Part shown: piece after piece, positions 21,643-32,868 of the stretch | Layout of the letters: the number at the start of each line of letters is the position of its first letter | Numbering within the stretch: the first letter of the stretch is position 1 | Assembly: GCA_034440575.1 (NCBI GenBank) | Contig: JAOTOL010001570.1 | Coordinates: 986,501 to 1,050,500, forward strand | From: Imbricaverruca yamaguchii | Taxonomy: Eukaryota; Arthropoda; Thecostraca; Neoverrucidae | Direction of reading: 5' to 3' | Length of the DNA: 64,000 bases | The notes under the pieces: model-generated | Told to the model about the DNA's origin: nothing | Seen by the model: only the letters and a program-made list of their open reading frames with translations | Database searches by the model: none | Program-made: the position numbers and the translations under genes

Positions 21643-22420
21643 AAAATTTTCGCAATAATTTTTTTCCGTCAAAAGATTATAGCGCTGTCGATTTCGCTGT
21701 CATTTTCTCATTCCAAATACTTTTTTTTTCATATATCCCCCAAAATGAACTTTCCAGAGTAAAAAAAAACAATGTAAGTCGTGAAAAGTCGGGAAAATAT
21801 AGTCCCCTGGTGACGTCGCATTTAGGGAAAACAAATTTCGGGGTGGACCCGGACCCTAGTCGTCGAGCGCTTTCCGATGACACCTCTTTCGTTTTCGTGC
21901 GATGCTTAGTTTGGATTTTAGAGGGGGTCTTCAAACGCCCTCCGAAACGGGGGTGTGAGGATTTGACCGGAAAGGGTTAATATACCCATATGTAATTTTA
22001 TCCAATTCTATTTCATCAAATAATTCTTCTTCAAGTCATTATACTCAATTTTATTCGATATTTAAGTAACCACCAGCTGACTGGCAGTCAGCTGACGGTG
22101 ACTTCCATACCTTGCTGATACAAAGGAAGTGTGAGTGGTAATACCTGAAGGTTGCCTAAAGGTATTCACAGCTTATGATGTTAGTGAACTTGGCACCAGG
22201 TGGTGGGTGGGTACTACTTCCTACCCTTGCTCAACGATATCATCATGTCTGCGTCCAGCATTACTTGAAATTAGCGAACATAACTTTCCTGTGAAGTCAC
22301 CTCGCTGGATGTATTGCATACCCCATCTGGCACGAAAAAAAACTTTGAATGCGCAAACGGTGACACGTTTCCTGCCCATGCGTGAATGACGTCACCCCAG
22401 GGCCGACGGAGGCCGCCGGG

Positions 22421-23425
22421 CGGGAACCGCACCTGCGGGGAGCCGACGGCAGTCTGAACCGCACCTGCGGGGAGCCGACGGCAGTCTGAACCGCACCTGC
22501 GGGGAGCCGACGGCAGTCTGAGCCGCACCTGCGGGGAGCCGACGGCAGTCTGAGCCGCACCTGCGGGGAGCCGACGGCAGTCTGAACCGCACCTGCGGGC
22601 CCGGCGGGGAGCCGACGGCAGTCTGAACCGCACCTGCGGGGAGCCGACGGCAGTCTGAACCGCACCTGCGGGGAGCCGACGGCAGTCTGAACCGCACCTG
22701 CGGGGAGCCGACGGCAGTCTGAACCGCACCTGCGGGGAGCCGACGGCAGTCTGAACCGCACCTGCGGGGAGCCGACGGCAGTCTGAGCCGCACCTGCGGG
22801 GAGCCGACGGCAGTCTGAACCGCACCTGCGGGGAGCCGACGGCAGTCTGAACCGCACCTGCGGGGAGCCGACGGCAGTCTGAACCGCACCTGCGGGGAGC
22901 CGACGGCAGTCTGAACCGCACCTGCGGGAGCCGACGGCAGTCTGAACCGCACCTGCGGGGAGCCGACGGCAGTCTGAACCGCAGACCTGCGGGGAGCCGA
23001 CGGCAGTCTGAACCGCACCTGCGGGGAGCCGACGGCAGTCTGAACCGCACCTGCGGGGAGCCGACGGCAGTCTGAACCGCACCTGCAGGGCCGACGGCAG
23101 TCTGAACCGCACCTGCGGGGAGCCGACGGCAGTCTGAACCGCACCTGCGGGGAGCCGACGGCAGTCTGAACCGCACCTGCGGGGAGCCGACGGCAGTCTG
23201 AACCGCACCTGCGGGGAGCCGACGGCAGTCTGAACCGCACCTGCGGGGAGCCGACGGCAGTCTGAACCGCACCTGCGGGGAGCCGACGGCAGTCTGAACC
23301 GCACCTGCGGGGAGCCGACGGCAGTCTGAGCCGCACCTGCGGGGAGCCGACGGCAGTCTGAACCGCACCTGCGGGGAGCCGACGGCAGTCTGAACCGTAC
23401 CTGCGGGGAGCCGACGGCAGTCTGC
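22421..23425. repeat. 32-bp minisatellite, about 31 units
   Basis: Nearly perfect tandem copies of a 32-base unit (ACCTGCGGGGAGCCGACGGC followed by AGTCTGAACCGC), with a few variants (GAGCCGC for GAACCGC, single-base deletions, a short duplication near 22598). Because 32 is not a multiple of three and the unit has no stop on the minus strand, all three minus frames stay open across the array, giving apparent proteins of up to about 470 residues. I treat these as artefacts. Confidence 0.97.
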
Positions 23426-23537
23426 TGGATAGTGTGCGATCCGGCGGACGGAACCGACTTTTCCGGTTCGGTGGCGACGTGAACCAGCCCTAGCCCTCCG
23501 TCTCTCCGGTCAGATCCTGGCAGCCCATCTCGAGGGA

Positions 23538-23560
23538 TGTTGTTGTTGTTGTTGTTGTTG
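23538..23560. repeat. (GTT)n microsatellite
   Basis: A short run of GTT trinucleotides just after the 32-bp minisatellite. Confidence 0.9.
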
Positions 23561-23760
23561 CTAAATACTTCCCTTCTGACTTGCAAACTATGCGCAGAGG
23601 TACACAAGCCTGTGAACTCGCCTACCAGCGTAGGTGGCAGATATCGGTTGAAATTGTGCCGTAACAGATAATCATTATTCGAAGAGGGAAAAGTATTCGC
23701 CATATAAAGAAGAGGACCACTTCAGGAAGGACAACTTAATACAAAAAATAATTCATGTAT

Positions 23761-23761
<1 letters not shown>

Positions 23762-23847
<86 letters not shown>
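23762..23847. repeat. (TA)n microsatellite
   Basis: Uninterrupted TA dinucleotides, about 43 units. Confidence 0.98.
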
Positions 23848-23849
<2 letters not shown>

Positions 23850-26160
23850 TTATTTCACAAACAATTCGCCTATTTCTGTAAGTTATCACTGTGATTTCGA
23901 AACAGGACATTTGACAGCGCTAACTCTTTTGGGACAGAACCCGGTGCACGATATCGGCTGCACTCAGCCAGCTCCATTAGGCTGAACCATAGCGCAGCGG
24001 GCTGTCACATATACGCCGTGACAGTTGCGGTTTTAAAATGCAACAGATTTATGGGTTTCAATGCTTGTAGATGACATTCTTGACGTTTTGTGCACCTCTG
24101 ACTATGCGGTCTGTGGTTGCGAACGGGGTGTCATTAGAACGACCTCTGCAAGTTCGGCTCGACCATCGCCTTATTTTACATGCTAAGACACTGTTGTTTT
24201 AGACACAAAATGGCAGTTTTCAGAAACAATTTACATTTAACATTTTACATCTCCATTTCTGGTAAAGTCACCTAGTCAAAACGCACGCATTATGAGAGCT
24301 AATTACGCAGTGAATGCTACAGAAATAGTCACATTGGTTCATCAAGAACCACAATTGTCAGGCGCCTTAAGTCACTGACATGACCTGAAACACAAATCGA
24401 AGACATATGTTTTTAAGCACCGTCAAATTGTAATCATATGGTAAGCTTCATTTGAATATATTTGCACTTGTATGAACCTAAAATTGGACACAATATAAGA
24501 CAAGGACATACGATTACCTTGATCATGACTATGTTCATAGTTCTGACACCATTGTGTCACTTGGGTGTACAATGGAAGTTTAATACTATTTCGGCCATGA
24601 CGACGACAGCAGGCGTGCGAAACCGGCTTTACCCACATCGGGACCTTTATTTTGACCTGGCTTCGGGTCACTCGATGGAGGTCAATCAAATTGGAAAATA
24701 CATTTTCCTCAGATGACTGCATGTACACCAAGGGAAAATATGATTATAAAAACACGAATATTACAAAAATAGGAAGATTGTTCCAAAATTGGCAGATAGA
24801 TCAAGTCACTGACCTGACATCGAACAGAAATCCTAGGTATACGTTTTATAGGCAGTGCCTAGTTCTAATGGAGTATCAAGTTTCATTTCAATGTCTTTTA
24901 ATCTTGCTGAGTTATCGATCCAAAAGCATTTTTGGAGGTGGTTCTCTTTGACCTGAACTAAGTCCATGACGTTACTAGAGGAAGAAGATATTTGTCTTAT
25001 TTCGTGTCGTTGCGCGACTCCTATTTCTCGATCGTGGTAAAAAATTGGGGGGGGGGCGGCGGAAAAAGACTCCCCAATACAGGGCGTGTTCACTGGCCAT
25101 TAGCTAGAGTGTAGCCACCTCCAAAAATCGCAAACCCAGACCGGGTCCGGGTGGCCGACCGGCGCAGCTCACGGTGGATTACAAGCCACTGTGCGTTGCT
25201 GGCTGATGACGCTGTCAGCCGACGAAACATTAATAGCGCGTGGCGCATCGCGATGAGGCGATTACGCTTTGTTTCCGCAATTTCAGGTACCGTTTGTTGC
25301 CTGAGATCGGCATGCGAGATGTATGTCACAATGGAGCGACGTCTTGCCGTGTTCCTTGCACCGTCATGCTGTCTCTGTATCTGTGCTGGTGGGGTGACGG
25401 TCGTCAGCGCAGGGTGGGACTGGTCGTTCAGACTGTTACGGCTCTTAGTGACGCTACAAACACATCGGTGCTGAAAAACAAACATGCAGCCGGCCGTAAA
25501 CGGGGTCTGATTACCACTCCGGGTGCGAATGCGTGTGGCATGAGCTGAGTGCGAATGTCGTTGGACGGACAGGGTCGCAACGCTCTCCGCAACCGTGTCT
25601 AATAGTCCGGCAATTCGTCGTGGCGCATGCAGTTGTCTGATGCGCGTGCGCCATATTCAGTTGAGGAACCCGTCTAGTCGGAAGGGCGAGCAATCGGTTG
25701 AAGCGCGTTTGTTTCCCATGAGATTATGAATGATTGGTCATGGCTAAATCGGCTCCGAATACGGCGCACATGCACAAGATGAAGGTCGAAAGAGTGAAAA
25801 CCACCAGCAGTGATCGGAATATACTAATTGTGGTTTAAAAACGTAATTCGCAAACATAGCATCCGAGTTAAGCTCAGCGAACAGCTGCTCTTGGTATATA
25901 TTCGAATGATTTGTTAAGATTCTGGGCCCAGAGCGTATGTTGACCGGTTGAAAATGCGCATCTTGGCGATCGAGGATGTCCACAAACGTTAAGAAATAAT
26001 CGAATATCATTAAGGCCTTTTTTGCCAATGGCCACGTGGCATTCAGGATAAGAGTCTCAGGCTCTTATCGTCAATATACTTATCGAATAAGTTTTTTTTC
26101 CGCGCCAAGCAGAAAAAGCAGGCTAAGCAGACTCCATTCAGCTGCACTGAGCAGATTTAA
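23850..26160. other. Non-coding, no recognised gene
   Basis: AT-rich to about 25090, then mixed. Scattered TGACCT/AGGTCA motifs (for example 24650-24810) and a G-run followed by GGGCGTGTT near 25045-25090 recall the ends of the TTAA-flanked elements, but no matching partner end was found. Short frames at 25090-25550 have no recognisable domain. Confidence 0.4.
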
Positions 26161-27028
26161 TTAACCCGCGCCGTCTTTCCCGTCAGATCCTTCCACCCCG
26201 TCTCGGTGGGGGGAGGGGGTGTTTGGCGGTTGAAGACCCCCTCTAAAATCCCAACTAAGCGTCGCAAGAAACCGAAAGAGGCGTCATCGGAAAGCGCTCG
26301 ACGAGTAGGGTCCGGATCCATCCTCTGAAACATTTTACCCCCCAAAAGTGACGTCACCAGGGGCTAGATTTTCACGACTTTTCACGGCTTGCATTATGTT
26401 TTTGAATCTGAGGAGTTTATTTTGGGGGATATATGAAAAACAAAATTTATTTGGAATGAGAAAAGGACAGCCAAATCGACCAGGGCTATAATTTTGTTTT
26501 GGCCCCACAAAAATAACATTTTTATTTTTTTGAAATTTGAAAATTTTTAGTTTTCAATGTTCTTTAATCTTCCTTCTCTAATGGGTAGAGCAGATCGAGA
26601 AACGTTGTTGGGAGTCAACTTGCATTAATAAAAAATGCTTACATTAGCCAGAATCCTGTATTTGAACTGCAATTTATGAAATACGCAAGTTATATGTAGT
26701 CAAAAACGAAAAAAAAATGAAAAATTATACTCGTACGTTTTGTTGCATCCGTAAAGATAAGCAAACGCTGAAAGTTTCATTAAAATATCTGTATCCGTTA
26801 AAGCGTGACGACTGGTTGAACTTTTTTGGAGGTTACCTCACTTGACCTTGACTAACTCGTTGACCCTAAATGACCTGACCTAAAAAGTTTGAATCAGCAT
26901 GTCAAATTGATGTGGAATGAGGCATGCCAAAATTGGGTGCGCTGCCTCGCGCCGTTCGTCCGCTATCCGCGAAAAACCTGAGAGGGGGCGGTTGAAGATG
27001 CCCCCCCCCCCGAGACGGGACGGGTTAA
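26161..27028 (-). mobile_element. TTAA-flanked element, family B copy 2 (uninterrupted)
   Basis: TTAA at 26161-26164 and 27025-27028 enclose 860 bp. The left end is CCCGCGCCGTCTTTCCCGTC and the right end ACGGGACGGG. It is the reference for the family: both positions at which copy 1 is interrupted are continuous here, at AATCCTGTATTTGAACTGC and in the A/T-rich block around 26535-26570. It encodes no protein. Confidence 0.85.
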
Positions 27029-27029
27029 C

Positions 27030-29226
27030 AGTTAAGCGAACACTGCACTGCAAAGCGAATGGTAACGGTCGTTGATTGCCATCCGTGTTACTAGTCATTT
27101 GTTAGTTTTGTGCCGACTGTGCAATGGAGATGTTGTCGAAGAAGCACACTGGATCCACCGATCGGATGCGTGGCTATGCGGAGGAGCTTCCTACGATCCC
27201 ATCCCTGTCTGCCAGTTCAGCAAATTATCCTGCGGGATTCACCACTTCACTTATATTTCGTAGAGTCATGCGATATATTTAAAAAGTGTTAGTTTATCGA
27301 AAAGGCTTCAGCCAACTATGAGCTCAGCATCGAACTAGGCATCCATATATTGGTTGTGGACAGTAGAACAAGGTAGATCTGCTTTTTTCGACGTATTGAT
27401 CACATTAGGTCGTTGAAATATTGATTGCACATTTTTTACAAAATAAAGCGCTGGTATTAAAAAGAGCACTATCTAAATTGCTACAATGCGTGATCGGAGG
27501 TGCTTGAGGGCTACAACACAAATGTGTATGCACACGCAAAACATACCGACAAGGACCAAGGGTGCGGCTTATCAGAAGCATGTTGAAAAGTGCCCGACGC
27601 GCTAGGTCATCGATACGCAGGTTGCTATGCATGTAGAATCGTGTTGAAGCTCTTGGAAGTTCCGGATCTCTTCCTGGAAGTTCGTGGGTGACGCTCCCGA
27701 GACATAACATGACACTACTCTTCACCTTTGCACGTGCGGGTTGCTGCGTTCAAACGAATGAACGCAAGGAACTGCTCACAAGGTGGCAGCACCAAACTGC
27801 GGCGACAATTACAGATGTCGCTACCCACGTTCCCTGTCTGGCTGCTGCCCAGCTTACCAATCAGCTGACGTTGACATACAGAGCCAAGAACTGGAAACAG
27901 GATATCCGCATCGTTAGGATTATTAGCGCATTGAATCCAACTGTCTTTACCAGGATCAACTATGTACGGCTTTGATGATTATATAGTAAACACATGATTA
28001 TCAGGCTCAGAGTTGTGTTAAGTTGAGCAGTAGTTCAGTTGGCGGGTGGATCGCCAACGGCCCAACGGCGACATCCACACATATTTGCCTGGTGCTGTCA
28101 CCTGCTTTTCCTTGGCAAGTACCTGTGATTCATACGGTATCACGGACCATTGCACTGATTGGTTACGCGTCACGTGCCTGCTCCACAGATGACGGTTCAG
28201 CTGTATGCTTTGCAGCTTACTCAACGTCCGTCCGTATGGTGAACAGCACATAGGAGCTACGCATCAGCTGAGGAGGCCACTGATTCCGCTCAACACGAAG
28301 GCTCTGACCCTCACCGAGGAAGTACCAGATATTTCCCTGCGATACGTAACGCGCACAGTTACGTATCGTATATTACGTTTTATTTGATTTTTAACGGGTA
28401 CATGAGCTGTGAAAGGAATGCCGTGGACATGCCCTTCACAGCCGTTTCCACCAGCCAGTACATATACTGTATGCCCCGGTAAGATATGAATGACCAGGAA
28501 TGACCATTGCCACGAATGCATACTGGTCCCTCCCTCTCCAGTCACATCAGTCGATATATCGTGCGAAAATTGCCTTCTCAAGGTACATTTTAGGGACATT
28601 TAAACATGGCCAAACACGAATTGAATGAACTGTATTGGTCGATTCAAAAATATGCATCACAACTGAAGAAAAAAATAATAGCGCCCACTTGCGTTGTATG
28701 CGACTAGATATACATCACGTAATGAAGCACTGTGGTAGCGGTATTGCTTTTCATGATCGAACATGCAAACAATAATATCCAACACTAAATACAAGCATTC
28801 GGATGGCGTCACCCAAGCACTGATTTAAGTACGTCACAATTCAGTCATCGGGCATCACAGCATTGGAAGAAACTTAGTGCAAACGCGAGCTACTAACACA
28901 CACTTCATTTCTAATGTCTCGCTTGTACCTCTAGTCCAATCACTGCAGCGACTGAAGAACACCAGAAACAACACAATACTGGACGGCGTCAAAGAGGCAA
29001 CACCGGGACCAGCCCGCACCAATCAAACGATGTCCCGACCGCACGCACGTCCTGTCGCCTTCCGCGAATCACGCCGCATCCGGACTCTGAGTCCGGCTCC
29101 ACTGAACTCCACTGACCACAAGCCCGGACAGGGCTGATGGCCAGTGGAGGTCAGTGGAGTTGGTGGTCAGTCACTCGCACGCACGCACAGTAGCGGAGTT
29201 TGCCCGCCGGCAGCCGGTGGCCACCG
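27030..29226. other. Non-coding flank downstream of the GT31 gene
   Basis: No gene was recognised. A perfect 11-bp hairpin (CGATACGTAAC and its complement, 7-base loop) lies at 28340-28368. TTTATT at about 28378 reads AATAAA on the minus strand and could serve as a distant polyadenylation signal for the gene at 29227-30381, which would imply a ~850-base 3' UTR. Short frames at 27405-27975 and 28018-28600 lack recognisable motifs. Confidence 0.4.
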
Positions 29227-30381
29227 CTAGCTGGTGCCCCAGTTGACTGGCACCACCTCCGCCGTGCCCTTCGCGTGCACCACCCGGCGGTACTTGTCGG
29301 TGCCGACGCACGTCCGCGCCACGGCGCGCTCGGCTGGCCGGCGCGGACACGCGGCCGCCCAGCAAGCGCGCGCCTGTCGCAGGAAGTCACCCAGCAGCGT
29401 CAGGTCGCCGCCGGCCGGGCCGACCATGTAGTCGCAGAGGAGCGCCGCGTCACGCGCGCAGCACTCGAGGTGCACCGCGTGCGGCGTGTAGTAGGCGTTG
29501 AGGCTCTGCTGGCGCACGCCGGCGTCGGCCGCCAGCGTGCCGGTCACGTGCACGTCGTCGATCCAGAAAGGCGGCCGGCGGGTAGCGGCCGCCAACAGGA
29601 GCGCCACCACGTCCTGTGACGCCACGTACGCCCAGCCGGACAGGAACGGCCGGTAGAACTTGCCGGCGTACTCAGACTCAGACACGTACCACTTGCTGGC
29701 CGGCTCGCGCACCGGCCTCATGTCGTAGTGGATGAGGCCGAGCAGCAGCCGGCGCGGCCGGTAGCGCGCCGCCAGCTTCGCACTCAGCTGGTACAAGTCG
29801 ACGGCGATGTCGTCGTCCATCTTGAGCACATAGCGCGCCTGCGGGCAGTAGGCGGCCGCCCACTGTAGGCCCATCAGGTGCTTGAGCGTCAGGTTGCGGT
29901 AGCTCTCGCCGAAGCTGCCCTGCACGATATCGCCGTGGCGCGCCGCCTCCGCCTCGACCAGCGACTCGTCGACGCTCGTGTAGCCCGCCTGTCGGGACGG
30001 CCGGCCGAGCAGGAACACGCGGCGCGCGCCCAGCCGCGCCAGGTCGGCGGTCGTCAGCAGGCGGCGCCAGGCGGCGCGCGCCTCCTGGTTGCCCTCGTGC
30101 GACGTTACCACCACCACCAGGCCGACCACGTCGCGCGCGCAAACGTCACTGTTGATGACGTAGTGGAAGCTGGCGAGGCCGGGCAGCGAGGCGTTGCGCG
30201 GGTAGAGCCGGCTGAAGCCGGCCGGCAGCGGCAGTGGCAGCTGGCGAGGCGCCGTCTGCAGAACGGCCGTGGCCAGCAGCGACACAACAGCCAGCAGACA
30301 GAGCAGCGGCACGCACACCACTGTCGCCGGCACGCGCGGCTGACGTGGAACTGCCGGAGACTGTACCAGCTTCAGCGTCAT
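29227..30381 (-). CDS. Beta-1,3-glycosyltransferase, GT31 family
   Basis: A complete intronless frame of 384 codons with G at -3 before the ATG (30379-30381). It encodes a Golgi-type II membrane protein: a short basic cytoplasmic end, one membrane anchor (about residues 20-42), a Pro-rich stem and a lumenal catalytic domain. GT31 hallmarks appear in order: R-A-A-W-R near residue 105 (family RxxIRxTW), HLMGLQW after an NLT sequon, the metal-binding DDD at 189-191 in VLKMDDDI, KWYVSESEY at about 230, a Y-R-P-F-L-S-G-W-A-Y segment where the family usually has YPPYCSGxGY, and WIDDVHVTG at 273-281 (family EDVYVG). Lumenal cysteines (CC at about 307) fit disulphide bonding. The family transfers galactose or N-acetylglucosamine from UDP-sugar in beta-1,3 linkage to glycoproteins or glycolipids; acceptor and sugar cannot be told from sequence. 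All key residues are present, so the enzyme is probably active. It could be a retrocopy or an ancestrally intronless member. Confidence 0.93.
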   Translation of the reverse strand: MTLKLVQSPAVPRQPRVPATVVCVPLLCLLAVVSLLATAVLQTAPRQLPLPLPAGFSRLYPRNASLPGLASFHYVINSDVCARDVVGLVVVVTSHEGNQEARAAWRRLLTTADLARLGARRVFLLGRPSRQAGYTSVDESLVEAEAARHGDIVQGSFGESYRNLTLKHLMGLQWAAAYCPQARYVLKMDDDIAVDLYQLSAKLAARYRPRRLLLGLIHYDMRPVREPASKWYVSESEYAGKFYRPFLSGWAYVASQDVVALLLAAATRRPPFWIDDVHVTGTLAADAGVRQQSLNAYYTPHAVHLECCARDAALLCDYMVGPAGGDLTLLGDFLRQARACWAAACPRRPAERAVARTCVGTDKYRRVVHAKGTAEVVPVNWGTS

Positions 30382-30785
30382 CGCAGTCTCTCAGCGACCG
30401 GCCGCCGGCGGTAGAGGCATGGACATGCTGGCGGTGGACAGACACCTGCCGGACAACACACGGTCACCATCACACGGCGCCGACACGGCACGGACCGCAC
30501 AACCACACTCAGCTCCGATTGCCCATGAATGCGTTATCAGCGAGACGGACGTAAAGTTAAAAAAAAAAAATTAATTAATTTGGGCGTATATACGCCTGAA
30601 CTGCTATTGTTTTTCTAGCGCCCATAACTGTTTTATTCCCCAGAACATGATATGGGATTCGGCACGACTATCATTGAAAGGAATAAATAACGTGAAATTG
30701 AGTAGCAGCTACGTCACGGTATGTTTTCCCTGTGCCAACGGTCTCCGAGCTGCTCCGAGCTGTCTCCTAAAACATCAGTGTACGA
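30382..30785. other. Upstream region of the GT31 gene
   Basis: The first ~150 bases upstream (to about 30535) are GC-rich and probably hold the 5' UTR and promoter. An A run with AATTAATTAATT follows at 30560-30580. No TATA box in a convincing position was seen. Confidence 0.35.
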
Positions 30786-30789
30786 CATT

Positions 30790-31494
30790 GCATGATAGTT
30801 TGGACCAAACCAACACATTCGTTCCTCCTGTAAGTTGCGGCATGAAAGCAGTATGTGGTGGACTGTCATATTGTGAGTCACATCGAAAACAGGGTGGTTT
30901 TTCCTCCTTGATCAGAAGGTGTCCATGTGTAGCGTAAATATGCCATATTCGCAATCGTGTTAAAATTTCCTCTTCCCTTCTACGCTTCTTCAGTGACGAC
31001 GGCCATGGCACCAGAATTTGTTTTATGGATCGGAGCTTGTTTGAAACCTGATAATTCCAATTTGTTTGCCACTTTTCTTGGAGAAAAGCAGAAGCAGCAG
31101 CAGAGAAAAGAAGAAATCCATAGCGGGGAGAGGCAAGGCTCGAGTCCAACAAGCCAGCCCGGCAGCGCATTGTAGCAGCATCGTCTAGCTCGTTACCAGT
31201 GATACCGGTATGACTAGGCTCACAGCAGAAGGGAATCCTCTTACCAGCTCTGCTTGATGTCTTGCGAGGTAATATCTCCTGAAGAAGTTGTTTGGATGGG
31301 TAAACAAATTGTAGGGCCATAAGGCTACTCAACGAGTCTGTTGCGATGACATTGAAATCCTCGTCTTCAACCTCAATAAAATACAAAGCTTTAGTGATCG
31401 CCACCAATTCCGCAGTATACACAGATGGGTGGGGTGGCAATGCAAAAGACCTAGTCACCGTTCCACATACGATTGCGCAGCCAGCTCCAGTCAT
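30790..31494 (-). pseudogene. Nimb/Ingi RNase H domain remnant
   Basis: The minus strand reads VYTAELVAITKALYFIE (RNase H Glu motif), a TDSLSSLMAL stretch (Asp motif) and EPSHTGITGNELDDAAT (the usual W-x-P-S-H-x-G-I-x-G-N-E-x-A-D). A C-terminal region with RLRIWHIYATHGHLL and PPCFRC recalls the Cys-rich RT-RNase H tail (R-x-R-x-G-H-x-x-L-T-H, then PPxCxxC). The frame is open for 239 codons, so this is the best-kept part. The match decays after about 30830. Confidence 0.8.
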
Positions 31495-31553
31495 TTAGTT
31501 AGTTATTTGAGCTTTAGGGCGCTTCGACCAGAGTTGATCATTCGCGCCCATGG
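31495..31553. repeat. Short dispersed repeat shared with 60597-60659
   Basis: About 58 bases (GTTAGTTATTTGAGCTTTAG then GGCGC ... GATCAT ... CGCGCCC) resemble 60597-60659 at roughly three-quarters identity by eye, in the same orientation. This copy sits between RT and RNase H of the decayed LINE, where palm motifs are missing. It may be the edge of a SINE or MITE that inserted there. Confidence 0.4.
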
Positions 31554-31639
31554 CGTTTATATTAGTGCTTTACGGTAGATTAAAAGTATTACCTTGGTGC
31601 GTACGTAGTTTGGAACCCAATCGCTGTTAAGTAGCGGAA

Positions 31640-32868
31640 TAAGTTTCCAGAATGTACAAGTTTTGAGGAATAACCAACCAACCACCATTTTCCTGAGCAA
31701 ATGTTTGTGGTGTATAGCTCCCCACGCGAAACCGAAAAACGCGATCAGACAGGAAGTTTTTTAAGTGTGTTCCCATTCCACCACGTATCCCGTGATTCCA
31801 CAGTTTCCTGAGTATTCCTGGTCGCCATACCGTCTCATAGGCAGCCTCTACGTCAAAGAACACTGCACCCACGTGTTGATTCTGTATACAATTATGTCAT
31901 ACTAGTGTCTAAAAGTAATATGTGATACAGAGTGCAACGATTTTTCCTGAAGCCGCACTGTGAGTTTCCAAAAAAGTGTCTGCCTTCGAGGACCCAGCTA
32001 GACGGACATCTATCATTCGCTCCATCAACTTGCAGAGGCATGATGTCAAAGAAATGGGACGGACGTGTAGAGGGTCCCGACCACTCTTGCCCGGCTTCAC
32101 TATTGGTATCACAATGGCTTACCGTCATGAAGATGGAAATGTGCCACTTTGCCACAGTGCGTTGAGGGAGACAAGAACATCCAAAGCACACGGTGGATGA
32201 TGCTTGAACATAACGTTGTTGATTCCGTCAGGCCCTTCTGATACATTTCGCACATTCCTAGCGGCTGAAGTTAGTTCTGCAATGGTGACGGGACGATTGT
32301 ATGCGTGGTGCGCCGAAGTAGTGAAGTCCACAGGCGTGGGCCTACATCCAGACTTATGTCTTACAAACTCGGGATCAGCACCGCTGTCGAAACTTCGTTG
32401 CGATATCGGCTGACCAATCGCGTATGCAACACCTGCGAGGTGGGCGATACCTTGGTCGGTCATGTGCAGCACAGGGAGAGGGGCTGAGCGGAATCATTTT
32501 GACGCGAGACCACACTTGTGATGACGAGGTGCAACGGTTCAGGTTACTCACATATTTCTTCCATGATATACTCTTGGCATCGGCGATGATTCGTCGTAAT
32601 AGCGTTCTCGCCTTTCGAAAGGCAATTAGGTTGGGTGTAGTACTATTGCGACTAAATTACTTGTATGCACGGCGTCGTGCTCGGATGGCGTCTCGACACT
32701 CCTCTGTTCACAACGGGACAGGGGTTCTACGGGGAGTACCGGATTTTTTCCGGATACACCCTGATGTAGCTTCTATGACAGCTGAGGGGCTTTCTATAGA
32801 GTGGTTGCCGTCCTGATAGAGCGCCAAAACTGTCTTTGGGTTACCTTTCATATGCTTCCCAATCAGCC
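31640..32868 (-). pseudogene. Nimb/Ingi linker and RT remnant
   Basis: From 32868 downward the minus strand shows ADWEAYE, then a linker with KKSGTPRRTPVPL, CRDAIRARRRAYK (about 32690-32650) and RNSTTPNLIAFRKAR, all conserved between endonuclease and RT in this group. RT finger motifs follow: SEGPDGINNVMFKH, PIVKPGKSG, RPISLTSCLCKLMERM (about 32075-32030) and the catalytic palm motif FDVEAAYETVW (about 31850). The sequence then passes LSDRVFRFRVG and ends, so the second palm aspartates (xADD) are missing. Stops include a TGA replacing the usual Trp before TEECRDA. Confidence 0.85.

Larger units (their letters stand above)
19579..21980 (+). mobile_element. TTAA-flanked element, family B copy 1 (interrupted)
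   Basis: TTAA at 19579-19582 and 21977-21980. The left end, CCCGTCCCGTCTCGGGGG, is the reverse complement of the right end of the copy at 26161-27028, and the outer halves match that copy in reverse orientation throughout. Two foreign pieces interrupt it: a LINE tail (19941-20222) and family A copy 2 (20319-21642 with one TTAA). Removing them leaves about 790 bp, close to the 860 and 882 bp of the other copies. It encodes no protein. Confidence 0.85.

Noticed and set aside
22271..23703. Minus-strand proteins of 314-468 residues with a GSPQVRFRLPSA-like repeat
   Set aside because: They are the three readings of a stop-free 32-bp minisatellite unit; three mutually overlapping repeat proteins are not credible without expression data.
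28023..28080. A-box-like AGTTCAGTTGGC suggesting a tRNA
   Set aside because: No B box or acceptor pairing at the expected distance.
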